From assembly GCA_024529925.1 (NCBI GenBank), contig JAFEUB010000911.1, positions 427,001 to 491,000 on the forward strand: a DNA stretch of 64,000 bases. Reading direction: 5' to 3'. Source of the DNA: Ophthalmolycus amberensis (taxonomy: Eukaryota; Chordata; Actinopteri; Perciformes; Zoarcidae). The notes under the pieces were generated by a model. The model was not told the DNA's origin. It did no database searches and was given only the letters and a program-made list of their open reading frames with translations. The translations under genes and the position numbers were made by a program. Below are positions 62,701 through 64,000 of the stretch, one piece after another. Numbering within the stretch: position 1 is the stretch's first letter; every line of letters begins with the position of its first letter.

Positions 62701-63064
62701 GGCTTCATTTGTTGTCATGTGTCCCTAAGTCACATCTGAATCTGCCCTCCCGTCTCTTTCCTTCAGGTCGTGGGACGAGTTCCATGACTGCGCCAACGTG
62801 GCGATGGCCGGCTGTCCGGACGAAGCCGCGGCGGTCTGGGAATCCCTCCGACAGGAATCCAAGAAGATGCAGTTCTCCGGAAACCTGTACGACATGTGCT
62901 CCAACCGCGACGACCACCCGGTGGCCTCGGTCTCCCCGCGTGGCTCGTCCAACCAGGAAGAAATCAACAAGGAGTCTCTAAGAGGGCGCGCAGATCACCT
63001 GGCAGGCGACCTCCATCTTCTCATGCTACTGTCTCCTCTGCTGCTGCTGTTATTTTCGATATAG
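4273..63064 (+). CDS. nrn1l: Neuritin-like GPI-anchored neurotrophic protein, three coding exons
   Basis: Joining 4273-4330, 45724-45874 and 62767-63064 gives 507 nt and a 168-residue protein. Introns are phase 1 and phase 2 and every boundary is GT/AG. A hydrophobic leader (about residues 9-21) suggests a signal peptide cut near residues 27-33. The core has six cysteines at 34, 44, 69, 78, 86 and 114, the spacing known for neuritin/CPG15. Recognisable blocks are YKGFAQCLMALGDS (38-51), SWDEFHDC (71-78) and DEAAAVWESLRQES (88-101). The last block and the NQEEINKESLR tail fit the NRN1L paralogue better than NRN1. Residues 152-168 are almost all hydrophobic, as expected for a GPI-attachment signal; the omega site is not obvious. 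Neuritins are extracellular surface proteins that promote neurite growth and synapse maturation. Length matches the family (about 140-170). Which teleost nrn1l copy this is cannot be settled here. Confidence 0.9.
4990..5285. repeat. Probable dispersed fish repeat
   Basis: Contains the sequence CCTACATTTCCCATAATGC and ends GGCGGCCCTTTAA, a word combination I recognise as recurring in fish interspersed repeats. No terminal repeats could be fixed, so the limits are approximate. The rest of 4331-6540 shows no gene. Confidence 0.35.
6545..6807 (-). mobile_element. TTAA-type MITE, partial copy
   Basis: Ends GAACTATTCCTTTAA (TTAA at 6804-6807), the inverted form of the terminus of the element at 11995. 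Inside it carries TTTATGCTAAGCTAAGCTAA, also present in that element. The left end (about 6545, with TTTCTTGGCCGGGACGTCCC) lacks a matching terminus, so the copy is truncated or diverged there. Confidence 0.6.
6808..9600. repeat. Intronic DNA with (TC)n, poly-C and pyrimidine-rich tracts
   Basis: Holds a (TC)n run at about 7494-7525, an uninterrupted run of 19 C at 7755-7773, and a strongly C/T-biased stretch from about 7660 to 8030. The bias creates several overlapping open frames that encode only Ser/Leu/Pro/Phe-rich peptides. A diverged dispersed repeat may occupy about 6890-7210. No gene seen. Confidence 0.7.
9600..10560. repeat. Microsatellite cluster, (CA)n and (GT)n
   Basis: Repeated (AC)n blocks lie at about 9630-9650, 9694-9725, 10108-10132, 10332-10367 and 10473-10525, with (GT)n at about 9881-9937 and 9960-9972. 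The alternation of CA-rich and GT-rich strands produces Thr/His and Cys/Val peptides in six frames, none of which is a gene. Confidence 0.9.
11455..11755 (+). repeat. Dispersed repeat R1, copy A
   Basis: Shares long near-identical strings with three other places in this window, for example CATACCCTGCTTTATGG, GTTTACAATGTTTACTGAGG, AATAAATCAAGTGAGAAG and GAGTCGCCCCCTGGTGG. Same orientation as copies B and C and opposite to copy D. No coding capacity and no clear terminal repeats; unclassified. Confidence 0.75.
11995..12300. mobile_element. Complete 306-bp MITE flanked by TTAA
   Basis: Starts TTAAAGGAATAGTTCAACAT and ends ATGTTGAACGGTTCCGTTAA, imperfect terminal inverted repeats of about 28 bp with TTAA at both outer ends (11995-11998, 12297-12300). 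TTAA target duplication is typical of piggyBac-like elements. The middle contains GCTAAGCTAAGCTAA. No open frame; non-autonomous. Confidence 0.8.
12301..14060. other. Intronic DNA with a GC-rich patch
   Basis: Between about 12590 and 12840 the DNA is GC-richer and open in several frames on both strands (up to 135 codons on + and 210 on -). The peptides are low-complexity (Cys/Val from GT repeats, then Arg/Lys/Gln-rich) with no recognised domain. A (CA)n run sits at about 13253-13276. No gene called. Confidence 0.5.
14065..14337 (+). mobile_element. L2/CR1-type LINE, 3' end only
   Basis: Closely matches the reverse complement of the 3' end of the LINE at 52009-52320. Shared strings include AAGATTGAAGAC, TTTGCTGCTGCCTTTAATTG, GCCTTATGTTTTGATGCTTT and TGTTGTTGAAATGTGCTATA, and it ends in two CTTGC units (CTTGCCTTGCCTTG). 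Severe 5' truncation is usual for LINE copies. Only the last codons of the reverse-transcriptase frame remain. Confidence 0.85.
14546..15356. mobile_element. hAT-type non-autonomous element, 811 bp
   Basis: Left end TAGGGTTGCAACGG and right end CCGTTACACCACTA are imperfect terminal inverted repeats. They are flanked by 8-bp duplications ATCCTGAC (14538-14545) and ATCGTGAC (15357-15364), one mismatch apart; 8 bp is the hAT signature. Inside are paired AGGGCATCTC/GAGATGCCCT motifs that form hairpins and GATCGGC-type motifs suggestive of a further nested piece. No transposase frame. Confidence 0.75.
15365..19581. repeat. Intronic DNA with a long (GT)n run
   Basis: A pure (GT)n of about 48 bp lies at 16070-16117, with shorter GT/CA runs near 15848-15890 and 17837-17858. 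A SINE-like string (AGTGCCTTGCCCAAGAGCACA) near 17990 hints at a diverged interspersed repeat. Pyrimidine-rich sequence at 17330-17700 gives spurious open frames on both strands. No gene seen. Confidence 0.65.
19587..20201 (-). mobile_element. Solo LTR of a retrotransposon, 615 bp
   Basis: Begins TGTCACGGGAG and ends GGATCCTGACA (TG...CA termini), with identical 5-bp target duplications GTAAT at 19582-19586 and 20202-20206. On the minus strand a polyadenylation hexamer AATAAA lies at 19659-19654, placed as expected before the R/U5 end. There is no internal retroviral region on either side, so two LTRs have recombined to leave one. A related inverted fragment lies at 60475-60609. Family (gypsy-like or other) not determinable from the LTR alone. 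Confidence 0.75.
19682..19985. repeat. 45/67-bp tandem repeat inside the LTR
   Basis: About six units start with CCCGTGGCTCGAC and end GGTGTGATGT. Four are 45 bp or a close variant. Two (from about 19772 and 19839) are 67 bp because an internal 22-bp module (GACTCCGGAGGGCTGGTAGC) is doubled. Since 45 is a multiple of three, long minus-strand open frames of up to 168 codons appear, but they encode only the repeat. Confidence 0.85.
20207..20950. other. Unassigned intronic DNA
   Basis: No gene, transposon end or long simple repeat recognised. Sequence around 20640-20700 is balanced in composition and could be conserved non-coding DNA, but this cannot be judged without alignment. Confidence 0.4.
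20955..21350 (+). repeat. Dispersed repeat R1, copy B
   Basis: The longest uninterrupted copy. Contains AAGTCTCGAGTTTG, GACGGCTCTGGTAGC, GTTTACAATGTTTACTGAGG, GAGGAGTTGCCCCCTGATGG and GGCACTTCCG, all shared in the same order with copy C and, inverted, with copy D. Confidence 0.75.
21351..28600. other. Intronic DNA, mostly unassigned
   Basis: Simple features are GT/CA runs at 21914-21965 and a long pyrimidine-rich tract at about 22080-22460, with a run of 14 T at about 22438-22453. The sequence at 25565-25640 (TTTATTTTGAAAAGACTGTA) is a single copy of the unit that forms the minisatellite at 60611. A possible small terminal-repeat element spans about 25733-25981 (CAGTGGATCCC ... GGGAACCACTG), without a matching target duplication. 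A 187-codon + frame at 25711-26274 overlaps it and is not supported as a gene. Confidence 0.55.
28600..28800 (-). mobile_element. Decayed LINE reverse-transcriptase fragment
   Basis: The minus strand encodes SLHWITFRIDFKIEVLTYKAL, matching the C-terminal SLHWLPVQQRIDFKILLLVYKAL signature of the LINE at 52248-53102. The DNA also aligns with 52498-52583 (TTTTAAAGTCAAT...ACTGGAGTAATGTG). It is more diverged and appears to belong to a related but different family. Confidence 0.65.
29010..29350 (+). repeat. LTR-like relic (uncertain)
   Basis: C/T-rich sequence with CCCCTGATTAGCTTCACCTG, then GCTTAAACCAGCCCACTTCC and TTGTTTCCTGTTTGCC, a word order that recurs in fish LTR-type repeats. No termini or target duplication were found, so this rests on pattern recognition. 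Confidence 0.35.
29351..33990. repeat. Intronic DNA with several long (GT)n/(CA)n runs
   Basis: Major runs are (CA)n at 30685-30711, (GT)n at 30878-30912, (GT)n at about 31030-31066 and an unusually long (GT)n of roughly 66 bp at about 31167-31233. Open frames here encode Cys/Val or Thr/His repeats. Sequence between the runs is unassigned. Confidence 0.75.
34019..34100. repeat. (CT)n microsatellite, about 80 bp
   Basis: Nearly pure CT dinucleotide run interrupted once by CG at 34049-34050. A polypurine/polypyrimidine mirror tract of this length can adopt triplex (H-DNA) structure in principle. The 138-codon frame across it is an artefact. Confidence 0.95.
34915..35177 (+). repeat. Dispersed repeat R1, copy C, left part
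   Basis: Matches copy B from AAGTCTCGAGTTTGG through GACGGCTCTGGTAGC and AAAGCATACCCTGCTTTATG to GAGACCATAAACTATGTT, where the match stops abruptly at a retroelement and resumes at 35740. Confidence 0.75.
35178..35739 (-). mobile_element. Non-LTR retroelement 3' fragment inserted in repeat R1
   Basis: The left edge is CAGAATCAGAATCAGAAACA, the reversed 3' tail common to fish retroelements. On the minus strand 35440-35570 encodes KTSRHMNRFFPSSVGLINKA, like the C-terminus of non-LTR polymerase proteins (R..R..NSFFP.AV.L.N). It is truncated at its 5' end (right side). It interrupts R1 between CTATGTT and GTTTACAATG, so it is younger than that R1 copy. Confidence 0.65.
35740..35880 (+). repeat. 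Dispersed repeat R1, copy C, right part
   Basis: Resumes with GTTTACAATGTAATAAATCA and runs through AGACTTCTATACAATCTGAT to GGCACTTCCGCATTGGCTTC, matching the second half of copies A, B and D. Confidence 0.75.
36334..36352. repeat. Poly-C run (19 C)
   Basis: Nineteen consecutive C bases. Similar runs are at 7755-7773 (19 C), 39046-39065 (20 G) and 58182-58208 (27 C). Confidence 0.95.
36676..37110. repeat. AAGTAC-rich dispersed repeat, copy 1
   Basis: Begins GTAAAGTAACTAAGTACTCA and ends with GCAGGACTTGTACTTTTTGT. Word order parallels the segment at 51190-51640 (ACTCAAGTAG, AAGTACAATT, GCAGGACTTTTACTTG). Non-coding. Confidence 0.6.
37490..38344. mobile_element. hAT-type non-autonomous element, 855 bp
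   Basis: Starts CAGTGGTTCTCAACTGG and ends CCAGTTGAGAATCACTG (17-bp inverted repeats, one mismatch). Perfect 8-bp target duplications GAATAGAC lie at 37482-37489 and 38345-38352. The subterminal parts are GACCCACCA and its inverse. The interior is AT-rich without a transposase. It sits inside the older element 36598-38472. Confidence 0.9.
38473..39779. repeat. Unassigned DNA with MITE-like piece and poly-G
   Basis: At 38485-38520 GCCTAGGTTAGCATAAAGAC resembles the inner part of the TTAA-type MITEs in this window. A run of 20 G lies at 39046-39065. No gene seen. Confidence 0.5.
39780..40115 (-). repeat. Dispersed repeat R1, copy D (inverted)
   Basis: Reverse orientation of R1: AAGCCAATGCGGAAGTG, CATCAGGGGGCGACTCC, ATGGAAGTCTATGAGAAAAT, ACCATAAAGC and GCTTTAGGGCGGGGCTAC, in the mirrored order of copy B. 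Confidence 0.75.
40116..43569. other. Intronic DNA, mostly unassigned
   Basis: No gene. At about 42958-43000 CAGGGGCGTCGTTAGGCC resembles a hAT terminus. At 43030-43110 is a single copy of the TTTATTTTGAAAAGACTGTA unit found tandemly at 60611. Confidence 0.5.
43570..43745 (+). mobile_element. LINE-type 3' tail fragment
   Basis: Contains GTAAATGAAAACTGGTTCTC, AATTGACGTATCTGGTTAAA and TAAAGGTAAAAT, the 3' end pattern of a common fish LINE (TGGTTAAATAAAGG tail). No coding part remains. Confidence 0.5.
43746..45723. other. 3' part of nrn1l intron 1
   Basis: No gene or clear element. The last 60 bases before exon 2 are T- and GT-rich and act as the polypyrimidine tract. Confidence 0.5.
45724..45874 (+). 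CDS. nrn1l: nrn1l coding exon 2 (first half of the cysteine core)
   Basis: This 151-nt exon follows a pyrimidine/GT-rich tract and a TTCTCCAG acceptor. It encodes residues 20-70, including cysteines 34, 44 and 69 and the conserved YKGFAQCLMALGDS stretch. The donor is AG|GTTGGT, which is weaker than the exon 1 donor but has G at +5. Reading through meets TAA within the next two codons. Between the GDS block and cysteine 69 lies a charged segment (RKDEDTHEI) typical of the variable loop in neuritins. Confidence 0.9.
46970..47538. mobile_element. hAT-type non-autonomous element, 569 bp
   Basis: Left end CAGGGGTCTTCAACG and right end GTTGAAGACCTCTG are inverted repeats, with subterminal AAGGACCCCC and GCGGACCCCC. 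Flanked by CTTTAAGT (46962-46969) and CTTTAAAT (47539-47546), an 8-bp duplication with one difference. Interior is AT-rich and non-coding. Confidence 0.8.
47547..51180. other. Intronic DNA, mostly unassigned
   Basis: Contains a C run at about 49022-49034, (CT)n at about 50152-50174 and a GC-richer patch at 49230-49520 open on the minus strand for 123 codons without a recognisable domain. No gene called. Confidence 0.5.
51190..51640. repeat. AAGTAC-rich dispersed repeat, copy 2
   Basis: Shares word order with 36676-37110: CACTCAAGTAG, TTAAGTACAATTAGGAGGTAC, GTATTTCCATTTTCTGCTAC, then GAATGCAGGACTTTTACTTG near the end. Non-coding. Confidence 0.6.
52012..52057. repeat. (GGCAA)n pentamer, LINE 3' tail
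   Basis: About nine GGCAA units form the tail of the minus-strand LINE, read CTTGCC there. The copy at 14065-14337 ends in the same unit with two to three repeats, showing that the pentamer belongs to the element and varies in length. Confidence 0.9.
52248..53090 (-). pseudogene. LINE reverse transcriptase, C-terminal part
   Basis: The frame begins in the remains of the catalytic motif (PDDTQIY where YADDTQIY is expected). It continues through the thumb: NFLQLNKDKTEVIVFG, NLGVVMDSDLNLNSHIK, SRLDYCNGVFTGL, LQLIQNAAARVLTKTRR, SLHWLPVQQRIDFKILLLVY and the C-terminal HIWNKVPESCR...FKSRLKTFLF. It would copy element RNA at the target site. About 280 residues are open without stops, so decay by point mutation is slight; the first half of the domain has been lost by deletion. 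Confidence 0.85.
53029..53949 (-). pseudogene. LINE apurinic-type endonuclease domain
   Basis: Open for 306 codons. Motifs in order are LNVRSL (catalytic Asn), FLTETWL (Glu), GGGVAVLF, YRPP, VVIVGDFNIH (Asp-Asn), HTLDLIIT and SDHF (Asp-His). These are the exonuclease-endonuclease-phosphatase residues that nick target DNA. The frame then runs off through FIQKFSS into an out-of-frame read of the downstream thumb coding sequence, marking the deletion joint near 53071-53085. Confidence 0.85.
54019..54333 (-). other. Proline-rich frame with an ~80-bp duplicated unit, LINE 5' region
   Basis: A 104-codon minus-strand frame with two copies of a LD.ESLPPSPAPTS..GPYFG motif, made by a DNA duplication (about 54168-54229 and 54250-54310 share CCAAAGTATGGACC and GTAGGTGCTGGGGAGG). 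It lies just upstream of the endonuclease frame and is probably part of the LINE's 5' leader or ORF1. Function unknown. Confidence 0.45.
54748..55932. repeat. Intronic DNA with simple repeats
   Basis: (GT)n at 54792-54814, pyrimidine-rich (CT)n-like tract at about 54980-55170, CA-rich run at 55250-55285 and a T run at about 55759-55772. No gene. Confidence 0.7.
55933..56138. mobile_element. TTAA-flanked MITE, 206 bp
   Basis: Left TTAAGGGATAGTGTGTAG and right CTAGACACTGGCCCTCTTTAA are diverged inverted termini. Each includes a TTAA (55933-55936, 56135-56138). Differs from the 306-bp TTAA MITE in its interior. Non-coding. Confidence 0.6.
56139..57181. other. Unassigned intronic DNA
   Basis: AT-leaning sequence without open frames over about 60 codons or any transposon termini. 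Composition is complex, not repetitive, so conserved non-coding elements are possible but cannot be shown. Confidence 0.4.
57190..57760. mobile_element. hAT-type non-autonomous element, 571 bp
   Basis: Starts TAGTGCTGGGCAA and ends TTGCCCAGCACTA, perfect 13-bp inverted repeats. Perfect 8-bp duplications ATAATAAT lie at 57182-57189 and 57761-57768. Subterminal blocks are rich in TTAACGCG and GATTAATCGCG, a pattern shared by many fish hAT MITEs. Non-coding, although a 134-codon + frame starts inside it. Confidence 0.9.
57769..60470. repeat. Intronic DNA rich in simple repeats
   Basis: Run of 27 C at 58182-58208; (GT)n of about 58 bp at 59143-59200 directly after a 31-bp palindrome at 59093-59123; CA-rich runs at about 59499-59533 and 59702-59732. 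Frames of 90-140 codons here are repeat artefacts. No gene. Confidence 0.75.
60475..60609 (+). mobile_element. LTR 3' end fragment, inverted relative to the solo LTR
   Basis: Matches the reverse complement of 19587-19722: TCCGGTGTCGGACCACAGGC, TGTTACATCGGACTCTGTCT, CCTGTGGTCTTGCGTTTGGG and CCCGTGAACTCCCGTGACA. The AATAAA of the other copy is lost. It ends exactly at the LTR terminus TGACA and abuts the minisatellite at 60611. Confidence 0.8.
60611..60870 (+). repeat. Four-unit ~65-bp minisatellite
   Basis: Units start at 60611, 60676, 60743 and 60808, with the pattern GAAGTTTATTTTGAAAAGAC, ACTAT..CATGTAAC, GAAACTGTATGTTTCCTGTG and AACACA. Lengths are 65, 67, 65 and about 60 bp. Units 1-3 differ by scattered substitutions. 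Single copies of the unit exist at about 25565-25640 and 43030-43110. Confidence 0.85.
60871..62700. other. 3' part of nrn1l intron 2
   Basis: No gene. CCAAGCGTCGGTATTTGACA at 60938 is typical of a dispersed fish repeat that also includes the minisatellite unit. The remainder is unassigned AT-leaning DNA. Confidence 0.5.
62767..63064 (+). CDS. nrn1l: nrn1l coding exon 3 (second half of core and GPI signal)
   Basis: The exon starts after a long pyrimidine tract ending CTTTCCTTCAG. Its first G completes an Arg codon with the AG of exon 2, then SWDEFHDCANVAMAGC follows in frame. It carries cysteines 78, 86 and 114, a polar tail rich in Asn/Gln/Glu/Arg, and the hydrophobic C-terminus LLMLLSPLLLLLFSI before TAG at 63062-63064. 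The exon is GC-rich with C/G-ending codons, unlike the AT-rich flanks, as expected of a constrained coding exon. Confidence 0.92.
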
Positions 63065-63789
63065 CTACCCTAAAAGAAATGGGACTCGTGTGAATAGATA
63101 TAAACTTTGTGTATTTCTTTTTTTCCCTCCACAAGTCCGTAGACTTTCCACTTCTTTTTCCTCTGCTCTGCCATCGGTAGAATATTTCTAACTGCATGTT
63201 CAGAGGCCCGACAGTCTTTTTGATGATGCGTCTTTAAACTGCGTGTGCCGTTTCATGAATATTCTCTGCCTTTTAATTAGTCTCTCTGTTGGAAACACAC
63301 GATTCATACAGAGATGCACAACCACTGTACAAAGAGAACTGAAAACACATACATACTTAAACAGACAGCAGCCTCATGTCATCTGTCTTTAACCACCAAT
63401 CCCCGTACATGTAGTTTATCTAGTTGAGTGTAAGAGAGACAAAACAGCGTTCCACTTGATGAACCTGAAAACTAAGTGATGAAGAGAGCAGATGCCTCGA
63501 CCAGCTAAACTCATTCATTTAGCTTTACAATGGGAAGCCTTTTATAATCTAACATAACTGGCTCGCTTGCTTGATGGGGACAGGCGAAGAGAAGGTGAAC
63601 TATTGCATGTTTCTGTAAGTTAAAAATAACTCGCAGTGTCACTCATCAGTTTGACCGAAGCGCTGCGAGAAGTCTCCAATTGGCGAACTTTTCATCTCCC
63701 GTTGGCTTCCCTCTCTAAACACAGCCGAGGTTGAAGCCCCCCTTTCTGTGACCAATGGTAAGCTAAACAAAATATGAATAATGAATAAA
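63065..63789 (+). other. nrn1l: Probable nrn1l 3' UTR with AATAAA signal
   Basis: After the stop codon the sequence is non-coding in all frames. An AATAAA hexamer lies at 63784-63789, followed by T-rich and GT-containing sequence (GTTTGGTTCATTTTGTTG), which is a reasonable cleavage/polyadenylation context. The UTR end is inferred, and a further signal beyond the window edge remains possible. Confidence 0.45.
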
Positions 63790-64000
63790 CCTAAACAATT
63801 GTTTTTAATATAGTTTGGTTCATTTTGTTGATTTCTTTAAAGACATTTTGGGAAAATCTGCAAAAAATGTGACACTTGGAAGCACAAAAAGCAAAGCAAG
63901 ACACCTGTTCTCAACACAGTAAATACAGTAAAAGACAGTGAAACAAGTCAGGTTATCTTGCTAACTGTCAAATATCTTTTTTTTTTCAAAGTATTGGGGT
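63790..64000. other. Downstream flank of nrn1l
   Basis: AT-rich sequence after the putative polyadenylation signal. Nothing recognised before the window ends. Confidence 0.4.

Larger units (their letters stand above)
45875..62766 (+). other. nrn1l: nrn1l intron 2 (about 16.9 kb)
   Basis: Bounded by GTTGGT and a pyrimidine-rich CTTCAG acceptor. It contains three hAT-type elements, a LINE, a TTAA MITE, an LTR fragment and a minisatellite, each listed separately. No further exon is apparent: the phases of exons 2 and 3 join directly. Confidence 0.85.

Overview
The window looks like nuclear DNA of a ray-finned fish, probably a percomorph. The evidence is vertebrate-style split genes, very dense (CA)n/(GT)n and (CT)n microsatellites, fish-type hAT miniature elements, a fish L2/CR1-type LINE and a tRNA-derived SINE. 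I see no bacterial, viral or organellar genes. Almost all long open frames are chance products of simple repeats or parts of transposons.

The only complete host gene I can assemble is a neuritin-like gene on the + strand (nrn1l type). It has three coding exons at 4273-4330, 45724-45874 and 62767-63064. The splice sites are canonical and the phases (1 and 2) fit, giving a 168-residue GPI-anchor-type secreted protein with six family cysteines. Intron 1 is about 41.4 kb and intron 2 about 16.9 kb, so the gene fills the window. A GC-rich, CpG-rich stretch precedes the ATG, and an AATAAA lies about 0.7 kb after the stop.

Upstream, on the minus strand (1199-2229), are spliced exon-like pieces that encode a C2HC zinc finger and the start of a HECT-like domain. 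I read them as a decayed copy of a fish G2E3/HECT-type ligase gene.

The rest is transposon archaeology, with many boundaries fixed by exact terminal repeats and target-site duplications. There are hAT-type elements at 14546-15356, 37490-38344, 46970-47538, 51812-54739 and 57190-57760. The last but one was itself invaded by a LINE whose endonuclease survives but whose reverse-transcriptase core has been deleted. TTAA-flanked MITEs lie at 11995-12300 and 55933-56138. A solo LTR at 19587-20201 carries a GTAAT duplication and an internal 45/67-bp tandem array, and an inverted partial copy of it ends at 60609 against a four-unit ~65-bp minisatellite. A dispersed repeat occurs four times in intron 1, and one copy is split by another retroelement. 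A nest of elements occupies 36598-38472.

I did not find a convincing new biological system. The most worthwhile items are the minus-strand HECT/zinc-finger remnant, the nested insertions that allow relative dating, and the LTR with its expanding internal repeat.
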